From: Phycisphaeraceae bacterium D3-23
Lineage (GTDB): Bacteria > Planctomycetota > Phycisphaerae > Phycisphaerales > Phycisphaeraceae
Length of the DNA stretch: 64,000 nucleotides
Direction: 5' to 3'
NCBI GenBank assembly: GCA_039555135.1
Contig: CP114179.1
Location: 806,001 to 870,000 of the forward strand
Positions 33,348 to 41,289 of this stretch are shown one piece after another. The notes under the pieces are model-generated. The model was given only the letters and a program-made list of their open reading frames with translations, had not been told where the DNA came from and searched no databases. The stretch's first letter is position 1. Each line of letters begins with the position of its first letter. The position numbers were made by a program, and so were the translations under genes.

Positions 33348-34448
33348 ATGCCCAACCCCGTCGTCGTCATCGCGGAAGCCGGCGGGCCGCTCGCCCGCGC
33401 GGCTAAACGCGCGGGCTACGACCCATTCGTCATCGACACGCTCGGGACTGCCGACGCACCCGGCGCGGTCTGCGAATCCGCCAGGTTCCCCTTCGGCGTG
33501 CTGGACCTGATCGCCCAGGCACCCGCCGGCGCATCCGTGCTGCTGGGCGGGCCGATGGAGAACCACCCCGACCTTGTCGATGCGGTGACAAAGGGCCGGG
33601 AGCTTTTAGGCAGCTCGACCGCAGCGATGCGCAACTCCCGGCACCCGTACGCGCTGTCGACGCTCCCGCCGTTCGCGGGGCTTCGGCTGTGCAGGACGAA
33701 GACCCGACTCTCCTTCGCGGGCCGGCTCGCGCGTCTGGCGTTCGGATCGCTGGGCAAAGACTACCTGCTCAAGCCGCGCTTCGAGTCGGGCGGCCGGGGC
33801 ATCGAAGCGTGGTCGTCGAACGGGAAGATCGACGATGCGCACTACCTCCAACAACTGGTCAAGGGCTCGCCGATGAGCGCGGCGTTCCACGCCGACGGCT
33901 GGTCGTGCCAGTTCCTGGGGATGACGGAGATGCTCGTGGGCGAGTCAGCATTTGGAGCGCCGCCCTTCGCGTGGTGCGGCTCGATCGGGCCGGTCAAGCC
34001 CTCGAAGAAGGCCAAGGCCGCGCTGCAGCACCTGGGCGTGGTGCTCACCCAGCGGCACGACCTGCGCGGCGTGTTCGGCGTCGACCTCGTGATGGACCAC
34101 CGCGGCAACCTCTGGCCCATTGAAGTCAACCCCCGCTTCACCGAGTCGATGGAAGTGATCGAACGCGCGACGGGCCGCAGCGCCCTCGCGCCCACCGGCA
34201 AGGCCGCGACGACCACGGGCGAGCCGTCAGAAATGCACGCCAAAGCCGCAGTCTTCGCGAAACGCGCGGGCGTGGTGGGCGAACTGCCTGAGGGCTGCGT
34301 CGATGCACGGCCGACAGAGCCCCCAATCCAGCCCGGCGAACGGGTGTGCGGCATCCTGGCCTCGGGCAAGACGGTGCGCGACTGCGCGGCGGGGTTACAA
34401 GCCCAACTCGAAGCGGTGTACGCTGCGATCGAGACTGCATCCCATTGA
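33348..34448 (+). CDS. ATP-grasp domain protein
   Basis: A 366-residue soluble protein with the ATP-grasp arrangement. An N-terminal Rossmann-like part (VVVIAEAGGPLARAAKRAGY) is followed by a small domain and the ATP-binding core: DYLLKPRFESGGRGIEAW carries the nucleotide-binding Lys, and GVFGVDLVMDHRGNLWPIEV plus NPRF carries the metal-binding Glu/Asn. These enzymes join a carboxylate to an amine using ATP, but the substrate cannot be told from sequence. The start at 33348 has TATCAT six bases upstream and no ribosome binding site. It stands alone between two inverted repeats. Confidence 0.75.
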   Translation: MPNPVVVIAEAGGPLARAAKRAGYDPFVIDTLGTADAPGAVCESARFPFGVLDLIAQAPAGASVLLGGPMENHPDLVDAVTKGRELLGSSTAAMRNSRHPYALSTLPPFAGLRLCRTKTRLSFAGRLARLAFGSLGKDYLLKPRFESGGRGIEAWSSNGKIDDAHYLQQLVKGSPMSAAFHADGWSCQFLGMTEMLVGESAFGAPPFAWCGSIGPVKPSKKAKAALQHLGVVLTQRHDLRGVFGVDLVMDHRGNLWPIEVNPRFTESMEVIERATGRSALAPTGKAATTTGEPSEMHAKAAVFAKRAGVVGELPEGCVDARPTEPPIQPGERVCGILASGKTVRDCAAGLQAQLEAVYAAIETASH

Positions 34449-34473
34449 TGTGATTGAAGCGAAAGCAATCGCC

Positions 34474-34574
34474 GGGTGCCACACAACTGCCCTGCTCGGA
34501 GGGCTGCTGTGTGCGGGTAGCGTCATGTCATGGAGCTAACACACAGCAGCCCTGCGGGCAGTTGTGTGGCACCC
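34474..34574. repeat. Long inverted repeat with GGGTGCCACACAACTGCCC arms
   Basis: The outer arms at about 34474-34492 and 34556-34574 are perfect inverted copies. Inner arms built on GGGCTGCTGTGTG continue the stem after a small internal difference. It lies downstream of the ATP-grasp gene. Confidence 0.75.
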
Positions 34575-34593
34575 ATTCATATGATGTCGCTCC

Positions 34594-34617
34594 GAAGAAG
34601 AAGAAGAAGAAGAAGAG
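34594..34617. repeat. GAA trinucleotide run
   Basis: Seven GAA units and one GAG in a row. It forms the T-rich side of the minus-strand terminator beside it, read as TTC repeats. Confidence 0.8.
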
Positions 34618-34645
34618 AAAAACGCCGCCCGGTGAGGGGCGGCGT
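34618..34645 (-). terminator. Rho-independent terminator of the gene at 34687
   Basis: On the minus strand ACGCCGCCC CTCACC GGGCGGCGT is followed by TTTTTCTCTTCTTC. The stem is perfect over nine pairs. Confidence 0.85.
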
Positions 34646-34686
34646 TTCGTGTTGCTGTCTGATGTCGAAGCATTGTCGCTCGCGAC

Positions 34687-35715
34687 TTAGAACGTCTGGC
34701 CACCGCCGCCGCCGAACTGGCCCATCATTTCTTCGAAGGCCGGGCCCATTTCCTCGGCCGCGTCGAAGAAGTCCTGGCCCAGACGCATCCGCAGGGTCGC
34801 GCCGTTGTCGTCGCTCTGCATCGCCAGGTGCTTGAAGAAGCCGGAGATCGTTTCCTCGCTCGGGGCGTTGTCGAGCTCGGCCATCTGCATGCCGAGCATG
34901 CCCTGCGCGAGCATGAGGATGCCGTTGAAGGAGTTGAGGAACTGGCTGCCCAAATCGGTATCTTCAAAAGCCATCGCGATGTCGAGCTCGACGCCGTCCT
35001 CGACCTCGAACACGGAGATCGCTGCGGTGTCCATCCCGCGCAGGGGCTGGAGGACGCCGGCGACCATCGCCATCTGCGGGTCGTCTGCTTCCATCATCCC
35101 GTCGAGCATGTCGCGGGCGTTGTCGTCCATACGGTAGACCACGGTGATCGGTGCCTCAGCACGCTCGATCAGGTGGGCGTTAAAGCGGTCGGCGGTGTCG
35201 GCGTTGCCGGTCTTGGTGACCGCGTCGGCACCGTCCATGCTCACGGCCATCCAGCCGTCGGCGTACTCGTCCATGTCGATGGCCATCCCGTCGGCCATCC
35301 CGGCGACGGCGTCCTGCAACGCTTCGGCGTCGAAGTCTTCGCCGACCTTAATCAGCGCGCTCATCGGCGGCATGCCGTCCATGTTCTCGGGCATCGCCAT
35401 CATCAGCACGATGCCTTCGCCGCCCGCCTCGACGAACGCGTCGCGGAAGTCCTGCATCTGCAGGATGCCCAGCTCGAGGTCGCCGATCGGCAACCCCACG
35501 CCGCCCAGCATGTCGCTGTCGGCCAGGTCGCCCATCAGCTCGCCGGCGTCGGCGATCATGTCCTCATCGACGATCGTCAGGTCGATCCACACCATCAGCG
35601 CGGTGTCGTCGGAGACGGCGGTCTCGGGCACGCCGGCCTGGGCCGGGCGGACGAGCATCACCGCGGCGAGCATCGCCATGAAAACGGTGGAAAAAAGACG
35701 GGTCGTTGCGGTCAT
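34687..35715 (-). CDS. Exported Met/Asp-rich protein, 342 residues
   Basis: An exported protein with signal peptide MTATTRLFSTVFMAMLAAVM ending at AQAG. The start at 35715 has GGAG nine bases upstream. The mature part is acidic and unusually rich in Met, Asp, Glu and Ala (for example MADGMAIDMDEYADGWMAVS), with no recognised domain and a Gly-rich end (FGGGGGQTF). Repeated DxM and MxM patterns could bind metal, but this is speculation. It has its own terminator. Function unknown. Confidence 0.65.
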   Translation of the reverse strand: MTATTRLFSTVFMAMLAAVMLVRPAQAGVPETAVSDDTALMVWIDLTIVDEDMIADAGELMGDLADSDMLGGVGLPIGDLELGILQMQDFRDAFVEAGGEGIVLMMAMPENMDGMPPMSALIKVGEDFDAEALQDAVAGMADGMAIDMDEYADGWMAVSMDGADAVTKTGNADTADRFNAHLIERAEAPITVVYRMDDNARDMLDGMMEADDPQMAMVAGVLQPLRGMDTAAISVFEVEDGVELDIAMAFEDTDLGSQFLNSFNGILMLAQGMLGMQMAELDNAPSEETISGFFKHLAMQSDDNGATLRMRLGQDFFDAAEEMGPAFEEMMGQFGGGGGQTF

Positions 35716-35874
35716 CGGGGGTTCTCCAAGAAAGCGTGTTACGGGTGGGGTTACGCAAAGGCGGGACATTGTAGCCGGCACCCCCCTCCGGGCGCGGCGA
35801 CAACGTCCCTCTAGCTACATGCGGCGGGCGGGTGGGTTGCAGCGATTCAAGCGAAACCGGGGTGGCCTGGGCTT

Positions 35875-35949
35875 TTAGCCGCACCGCTACGCGGTGCCGG
35901 TCCCGGGGTACATGGGCCAAACACCGGCACCGCGTAGCGGTGCGGCTAA
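35875..35949. repeat. Inverted repeat with TTAGCCG...CGGCTAA ends (family 1 tips)
   Basis: Arms of 27 bases (35875-35901 and 35923-35949) are perfect inverted copies. Each arm also contains a small internal palindrome GCACCGC TAC GCGGTGC, so a cross or two separate hairpins can form. The outermost TTAGCCG and CGGCTAA match the other family 1 elements although the interior differs. Confidence 0.85.
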
Positions 35950-35980
35950 TGACGAAGGCAGGTGTCACCGAGAACCCACC

Positions 35981-36712
35981 CTACACCACCCCGCCGAAGC
36001 GGCGGACGCGGCCCTTGAACGCTGCGAAGGCCTTGTGCAATTCCTGCACTGTGAACTCGGGCCAGCACGCCTCGGTCACGTAGAGCTCCGCGTAGCTGAG
36101 CTGCCACAGCAGGTAGTTGCTCAGGCGGAGTTCCCCGGCCGTGCGCACCAACAGGTCGGGGTCGGGCAGGCCGACGGTATAGAGGTGGTCGGCGACTGTA
36201 TCTTCGGTGATCTGGCCGGGTGCTAAAGCGCCCTCGGCCGCCTTCGCCGCGATCGCGCGGACGGCGTCGGTGATCTCCGCCCGGCTGCCGTAGTTGATCG
36301 CCAGCGCGAGCGTCAGCCCGTCGTGCGATGCGGTGTCGGCCGCCATCTTGTCCAGCGCATCGAGCACCCGCGTCGGCAGACCTTCACGCCGGCCGATCTG
36401 CACGAGCTTGACGTTGTTGTCCATGAACAGGTCGCGCTCGGACTCGAGGTACGCGACGTACAAATCCATCAGCGTGTCGACCTCGTCCTTGCTCCGCGTC
36501 CAGTTCTCGGTCGAGAAGGAGTAGAGCGTCAGCGCTTCGAGCCCAAGCTTGGCACACTCGGTGACGATCGGGCGCACGGCCTCGGCCCCCTGCTTGTGCC
36601 CGTAGCTGCGGTCCCTGCCGCGCGCCTCGGCCCAGCGCCCGTTGCCGTCCATGATGACGGCGAGGTGGCGGGGGATTTTAGGTTTCAGATTGTCGATTGA
36701 AGATTGATCCAT
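35981..36712 (-). CDS. uppS: Isoprenyl transferase (undecaprenyl diphosphate synthase)
   Basis: A 243-residue cis-prenyltransferase that makes the C55 lipid carrier used in envelope polysaccharide synthesis. Signatures are HLAVIMDGNGRWAEARG at the catalytic Asp, then GHKQGAEAVRPIV, TLYSFSTENW and late DLLVRTAGELRLSNYLLWQ with SYAELY. The length is standard. The first 14 codons (SSIDNLKPKIP) are written in a sequence that matches an AT-richer repeat found again at 36764, so a repeat may have supplied the N-terminus. purA lies upstream on the same strand, 78 bases away. Confidence 0.95.
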   Translation of the reverse strand: MDQSSIDNLKPKIPRHLAVIMDGNGRWAEARGRDRSYGHKQGAEAVRPIVTECAKLGLEALTLYSFSTENWTRSKDEVDTLMDLYVAYLESERDLFMDNNVKLVQIGRREGLPTRVLDALDKMAADTASHDGLTLALAINYGSRAEITDAVRAIAAKAAEGALAPGQITEDTVADHLYTVGLPDPDLLVRTAGELRLSNYLLWQLSYAELYVTEACWPEFTVQELHKAFAAFKGRVRRFGGVV

Positions 36713-36763
36713 CGGTTAGTCCCAAGCCCTGCTCAAAATCTGACGCCCCGCGATGCCCATACG

Positions 36764-36796
36764 CATTCTTCAATCTGAGATCGAAAATCGTCAATC
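36764..36796. repeat. AT-rich interspersed repeat unit between uppS and purA
   Basis: A 33-base unit containing TTCTTCAATCTGAGATCG and AAAATCGTCAATC. Much of its word content recurs, inverted, in the first codons of uppS (36670-36709). Its right end provides the TGA stop of purA. Confidence 0.55.
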
Positions 36797-38152
36797 CCCA
36801 ACGGCGCTCTGGTCGCGCTTAGGCCCGACGCTGGCGAGGACGACCGGGACGCCGAGGAACTCGGTGATGAACTCGAGGTACTTGCGTGCGTTGTCGGGCA
36901 GGTCGGCGAGGGTCTTGCACTGGTCGACGGGCCCTTCGAAGCCGGGGAGTGTTTCGTAGACGGGCTCGACGCGGGCGAGCTCGTCGCAGCCCGCGGGGAA
37001 GTGATTGATCGGTTGGCCGTCGAGCGTGTAGCCGACGCAGCACTTGAGCTCGGGCAGGTCGGCCAGGACGTCGAGCAGCATGACGCACAGCACGGTCGCG
37101 CCGCTGATGCGGGTGGTGTAGCGCAGGGCGACAAGATCGATCCACCCACAGCGTCGCGGCCGACCCGTCGTCGTGCCGTATTCGCGCCCGACTTCGCGGA
37201 TGCGTTCGCCGGTGGCGTCGGTGAGTTCGGTGGGCATCGGCCCTTCGCCGACGCGGGTCTGGTAGGCCTTGGCGATGCCGATGATGTTGGGGACCTGGTG
37301 GCCCGGCGTGCCGGTGCCCGTATGCGCGCCCAGTGACGAGCAGTTGGACGAGGTCACGAACGGGTAGGTGCCGTGGTCGATGTCGAGGAGCGTGGCGTTT
37401 GCGCCCTCGAAGAGGATGGTCTGATTGGTGTCGGTCGCCTTGTGTAGCATCGACGCGGTGTCGGTGACCAGCGGGCCGAGGATGGCCATGTGTTCTTGCG
37501 TGGTCTTGATGATCGCGTCGGCGTCGAAGGGGGTGAAGTCTTTGCCATGCGCCTGGGCGAGCGCGCCGATCGTCGTGTTCTTGAAGGCGACGACGCGCGT
37601 GATTGCGTCGCGCATCTTCTTTGCATCGACGAGGTCGCCCATGCGGATCGCGTTGAGTCGCAGGGCCTTGTCGGCGTAGCACGGCCCGATGCCGCGCCCC
37701 GTCGTGCCGATCGGCGAGGCGCTCGTCTCCTCAAGCAGCTTGTCCTCGCAGGGGTGCCACGGCAAAACCACGTGCGCGCGGTCACTGATGGCGAGGTTCG
37801 TCGCGTCGGCCTTGATCCCGCGTTCGCGGAGGCCGAGGATTTCCTTGACGAGCTGGGCCGGGTCGATGACGACGCCGTTGCCCAGGACGTTTTTCTTTTC
37901 GCCGTAGAGGATGCCCGAGGGGATGAGGTGGAGCTTGTAGGTCTGGTCGCCGACGACGACGGTGTGCCCCGCGTTCGCCCCGCCGTTGTACCGGGCGACC
38001 AGGTCGTACTCGGCCGCGAGCATGTCGACGACCTTGCCCTTGCCCTCGTCGCCCCACTGGAGCCCGACGATCGTCGCGTGGCCGGGGGTGAGTTTGAGCT
38101 TGTCGAGCACGCTGCCAGGGGCGGAAGAGGTCGATGTTTTCGCGGCGGTCAT
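36791..38152 (-). CDS. purA: Adenylosuccinate synthetase
   Basis: A 453-residue GTP-dependent ligase making adenylosuccinate from IMP and aspartate, the first AMP-specific step of purine synthesis. Signatures are VGLQWGDEGKGKVVDMLA (P-loop), YNGGANAGHTVVVGDQTYK, then GTTGRGIGPCYADKALR and TGRPRRCGWIDLVALRYTTR. A 20-residue Ser/Thr/Ala-rich extension precedes the usual start, and an internal ATG is not better supported. Length is slightly above the usual 430. The stop codon lies inside a repeat unit. Confidence 0.95.
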   Translation of the reverse strand: MTAAKTSTSSAPGSVLDKLKLTPGHATIVGLQWGDEGKGKVVDMLAAEYDLVARYNGGANAGHTVVVGDQTYKLHLIPSGILYGEKKNVLGNGVVIDPAQLVKEILGLRERGIKADATNLAISDRAHVVLPWHPCEDKLLEETSASPIGTTGRGIGPCYADKALRLNAIRMGDLVDAKKMRDAITRVVAFKNTTIGALAQAHGKDFTPFDADAIIKTTQEHMAILGPLVTDTASMLHKATDTNQTILFEGANATLLDIDHGTYPFVTSSNCSSLGAHTGTGTPGHQVPNIIGIAKAYQTRVGEGPMPTELTDATGERIREVGREYGTTTGRPRRCGWIDLVALRYTTRISGATVLCVMLLDVLADLPELKCCVGYTLDGQPINHFPAGCDELARVEPVYETLPGFEGPVDQCKTLADLPDNARKYLEFITEFLGVPVVLASVGPKRDQSAVGD

Positions 38153-38230
38153 CGGATGCTTTCGGGGCCGGGGGTACGGTGGGCCAAGCGGAAGATTCTA
38201 CCCGATTTCGCATGGCAGCCCGCGCCAGAA

Positions 38231-38254
38231 GTAGGACAGGAATGCCTGTCCTAC
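38231..38254. repeat. Hairpin GTAGGACAGG AATG CCTGTCCTAC
   Basis: A perfect ten-pair stem with a four-base loop between pfkA and purA. No T run follows on either strand. Confidence 0.6.
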
Positions 38255-38265
38255 CTAACGTCCTC

Positions 38266-39381
38266 TCACACCCCGAACGACACGCCTACCGCCTTCGCGG
38301 CGGCGATCATCGGGTGGTCGAGCGGGACAGTGCGCTGCTTGCCCGCAGCCGCAGTGAGGGATTCGTGTGTGACGTCGCGGCCGTGCATCACGACCAGCCG
38401 GCTCTTCTGGCCTGACATCAAGACCTCGACGGCCTTGTGGCCGAACTGCGTGCCCAGCAGCCGATCCTCGGGGACGGGCGTGCCGCCGCGCTGGACGTAG
38501 CCGAGCACCGTGTTGCGGGTCTCGATGCCGGTGCGTTCCTCGATCTGCTCGGTCAGCACCCGGCCGATGCCGCCCAGCCGGATCGGGTCCGGGCTGGCGG
38601 GATCGACCTTCTTGACGATGCGTTCGCCGCCCTTGGGCTTGGCGCCCTCGCTGACGCAGATGATGGAGAAGCGTTTTCCGTGCTTGCTGCGGTCGACGAC
38701 GCGCTCGCACACCACATCGAGATCAAAGTCCATCTCGGGCAGCAGGATGATGTCCGACCCCGACGCGACCCCGGCGTGCAGCGCGATCCACCCGGCGTTG
38801 CGGCCCATGACCTCGATCACCATCGCGCGGTGGTGGCTCATCGCGGTCGTGTGGATCCGGTCGATCGCCTCGGTCGCGGTGTTGACGGCCGTGGCGAAGC
38901 CGAACGTGACGTCCGTGCCGACGAGGTCGTTGTCGATCGTCTTGGGCACCCCGACGCAGGTGACACCATGCTCGACAAAGTTCTGCGCGCAGGCCATCGT
39001 GCCGTCGCCGCCGATGACGACCAGCGCGTCGATGCCGAACTGCTCGAGGTGGTCCAGGCACCGCCCGGTGACGTCGATAAAGTCGAAGCCGCTGCCATCG
39101 GCGCGGGGCACGGCGAAGCGTGCCGGGTTGCACTTGTTGTTGGACCCGAGGATCGTCCCGCCGCGCGTGAGGATGCCGGAGGTCGCGGCCTCGTCCAGCG
39201 GGTGAACCCGTCCTTCGACGAGCCCGAGGAACCCATCCTCGATCCCGATGACTTCGAGCCCGTACTCAAAGATCGCGGTCTTGGTGACGGCCCGGATCAC
39301 GGCGTTGAGCCCGGGGCAGTCCCCCCCGCCGGTGAGGACGCCGATGCGTTTGATGTCTGTGTTGTTCTTTTTAGATGCCAT
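38266..39381 (-). CDS. pfkA: 6-phosphofructokinase, donor uncertain
   Basis: A 371-residue PFK, the committed glycolytic step. The start IGVLTGGGDCPGLNAVIRAV, the nucleotide loop VIGGDGTMACA, the catalytic VPKTIDNDLVGTDVTFGF and VIEVMGRNAGWIALHAG are all present. At the two donor-determining positions it has Gly in GGDG (ATP type) and Lys in PKTIDND (PPi type), so ATP or PPi use cannot be settled from sequence. Length and similarity point to the group III PFKs of actinobacteria and others. I start it at the ATG at 39381, with TATCAT six bases upstream and no ribosome binding site; nine upstream codons are unlikely to be translated. Confidence 0.92.
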   Translation of the reverse strand: MASKKNNTDIKRIGVLTGGGDCPGLNAVIRAVTKTAIFEYGLEVIGIEDGFLGLVEGRVHPLDEAATSGILTRGGTILGSNNKCNPARFAVPRADGSGFDFIDVTGRCLDHLEQFGIDALVVIGGDGTMACAQNFVEHGVTCVGVPKTIDNDLVGTDVTFGFATAVNTATEAIDRIHTTAMSHHRAMVIEVMGRNAGWIALHAGVASGSDIILLPEMDFDLDVVCERVVDRSKHGKRFSIICVSEGAKPKGGERIVKKVDPASPDPIRLGGIGRVLTEQIEERTGIETRNTVLGYVQRGGTPVPEDRLLGTQFGHKAVEVLMSGQKSRLVVMHGRDVTHESLTAAAGKQRTVPLDHPMIAAAKAVGVSFGV

Positions 39382-39387
39382 GGCGGG

Positions 39388-39393
39388 ATGATA
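39388..39393 (-). promoter_or_regulatory. -10-like TATCAT, six bases before pfkA ATG
   Basis: On the minus strand TATCAT is followed by CCCGCC and the ATG at 39381. Confidence 0.45.
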
Positions 39394-39410
39394 GCGGGTC
39401 GGGCGCAATC

Positions 39411-39478
39411 AGAGCACGAAGCGTAAGCGAGTGTCACTTGCCGAAGAAGAGACAACACTCGCTCACGCTCCGTGCTCT
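39411..39478. repeat. Inverted repeat AGAGCACGAAGCG (family 2)
   Basis: 24-base arms (39411-39434 and 39455-39478) are inverted copies with two mismatches. The tips read AGAGCACG and CGTGCTCT. A second, perfect member is at 44269. Confidence 0.8.
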
Positions 39479-39486
39479 GTCGCCCC

Positions 39487-41154
39487 CTACCCCGCCAGCT
39501 CGACCGACGCGATCTTCAAAACACCGGGGGTGGCCTTCAGTTTCTCGACGAGCGCCTCGCCGGGCTGGGCGTCGGTCTTGAGGACCATGAGCGCGGTCGC
39601 GGTGCCGTCGCCGGTGTCGCGTCGGCTGATGGTCATGTCGGCGATGTTGACGCCTGCCTCGCCGAACGCCGAGCCGATGTGGCCGATCATGCCGGGCGTG
39701 TCGTCGTTCTGCAGGACGACCATGTGGCCTTGCGGCGTCATATCCATGTGGTAGCCGTTGATCTCGACGACGTGGGGCAGCAGGTCGTCATAAACCCGCC
39801 CGACGATCCGGCGGACGCGGTCCTGCTTGTGCGTCTTGGCGTCGGTCGAGCCGTCGGGGCCGAGGATCTCGATCGTGAGCTGTGGGCCCTGCTCGGTGGG
39901 CTCGTCGATCACGGCGACGCGCGACTTGATCCCGCGGGACTCGGCGACGTTGGCGACGTTGATCATATTGACCGGGTCGTCGAGGTGTCCGCGCAGCAGG
40001 CCGACCAGCGCCGAGCGCTCGACCGTGCCCGACGCCTTGGCGAGTTCCTTGCCGGCCAGCTCAATCCGTACCTGCGCGATCCCGCGCGTGATCATCGGGC
40101 TGATGAGCATCGCCATGCGCTGGGCCAGGTCGACGAAGCCGTGCTGCCGCGCGTCGAGATCGACGCGCAGCCCGCCCGCGTTGACGGCGCCCTTGATCCC
40201 GTCGCCGCGCAGGTAGGCCATGCATGCCGCGGCCGCGTCGCTGCTCACCGCGACCTGCGCCTCTTGCGTCGAAGCGCCCAGGTGCGGTGTGCAGAGTACC
40301 TTCGGGTGCGCACGCAGCGGCGCATCCGACGGGGGTGGCTCGCTGGGATACACATCTACCGCCGCACCGCCGCAGCGTCCGTCGTCAAGCGCTTTCACGA
40401 GCGCCTCTTCATCCACGACACCACCCCGCGCCGCGTTGACAACGTACACGCCCTTGCGGCAGGCATCGAACGTCTCGTCGTTGAGCATCCCGCGCGTCGC
40501 GTCGTTCAGCGGCACATGGAACGTCAGCACATCCGCCTCGGGCAGCATCGCCGCGAAATCGTTGTACATCTTCACCCGGCCGTCCATCGCCGTCGGGCTG
40601 TTGAAGACCGGGTCAAACGCGACAACGTTCATGCCAAACGCCAGCGCGCGTTCCGCCATCGTCTGCCCGATGCGGCCAAAGCCGACGACGCCCAGTGTGA
40701 GGCCGCTGAGCTGCCGGCCCTTGAACTTCGCGCGGTCCCAGCCGCCCTCGGCCATCGTCTTATACGCCGGACCGATGTTGCGCAAGAGCGCGATCATCAG
40801 CGCGAACGCGTGCTCGGCCGTGGTGATCGTCGAGGCCTCGGCCGTGTTGACGACGAGGATCCCCTTCTCCGTCGCGGCCGCGAGGTCGATGTTATCGACA
40901 CCGACGCCGGCCCGTGCGATGACTTTCAGGTCGCCGGGGTTTTCGAGGACTTCGCGTGTGACCTTGATCGCCGAGCGCACGATCATCGCGTGGATACCGC
41001 CGGCCGCGAGCATCTGGCCGTACTCCGCCTCGGTCAGGCCGGGCTTGTTTATCAGTTCGGCGTCGGGCTGCGCGTCGATCCAGTCGAGCCCCTGCTGGGC
41101 AAGCTTGTCGGCGGCGAGGATGGTAAACGTCTGGGTCGCGGTCGCGGATGGCAT
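39487..41154 (-). CDS. serA: D-3-phosphoglycerate dehydrogenase
   Basis: A 555-residue NAD-dependent enzyme starting serine synthesis. Visible are RAGVGVDNIDLAAATEKGI, the NAD-binding GLTLGVVGFGRIGQTMAERA, the catalytic Arg in VVNAARGGVVDEEALV, and the His in CTPHLGASTQEAQVAV. A large intervening domain and a C-terminal ACT domain (VVLQNDDTPGMIGHIGSAFG) identify the long form, which is usually about 525-530 residues and may be regulated by serine. It is flanked by two inverted repeats and reads from hemL's side. AACAAT lies four bases before the ATG, so a short leader is possible. Confidence 0.93.
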   Translation of the reverse strand: MPSATATQTFTILAADKLAQQGLDWIDAQPDAELINKPGLTEAEYGQMLAAGGIHAMIVRSAIKVTREVLENPGDLKVIARAGVGVDNIDLAAATEKGILVVNTAEASTITTAEHAFALMIALLRNIGPAYKTMAEGGWDRAKFKGRQLSGLTLGVVGFGRIGQTMAERALAFGMNVVAFDPVFNSPTAMDGRVKMYNDFAAMLPEADVLTFHVPLNDATRGMLNDETFDACRKGVYVVNAARGGVVDEEALVKALDDGRCGGAAVDVYPSEPPPSDAPLRAHPKVLCTPHLGASTQEAQVAVSSDAAAACMAYLRGDGIKGAVNAGGLRVDLDARQHGFVDLAQRMAMLISPMITRGIAQVRIELAGKELAKASGTVERSALVGLLRGHLDDPVNMINVANVAESRGIKSRVAVIDEPTEQGPQLTIEILGPDGSTDAKTHKQDRVRRIVGRVYDDLLPHVVEINGYHMDMTPQGHMVVLQNDDTPGMIGHIGSAFGEAGVNIADMTISRRDTGDGTATALMVLKTDAQPGEALVEKLKATPGVLKIASVELAG

Positions 41155-41200
41155 AAGTATTGTTCGCTTTCTATCGATCGGGCTGAATCACGCATTCTAA

Positions 41201-41280
41201 ACGCCAAGACGCCAAGACGCAGAGACGCCAAGAAGACACAGGGTTTTCCTTGGCGTCTCTGCGTCTTGGCGTCTTGGCGT
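41201..41280. repeat. Perfect inverted repeat with CGCCAAGACGC units
   Basis: 32-base arms (41201-41232 and 41249-41280) are perfect inverted copies around a 16-base loop. Each arm is itself made of near-repeats ACGCCAAG-ACGCCAAG-ACGCAGAG-ACGCCAAG. It sits between serA and hemL. Confidence 0.85.
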
Positions 41281-41289
41281 GAAAAGTCG

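Noticed and set aside
34594-34617. A phase-variation microsatellite (GAA)n
   Set aside because: It is in a non-coding gap on the T-rich side of a terminator and is not in any promoter or frame that slippage would switch. It may only be part of the terminator tail.
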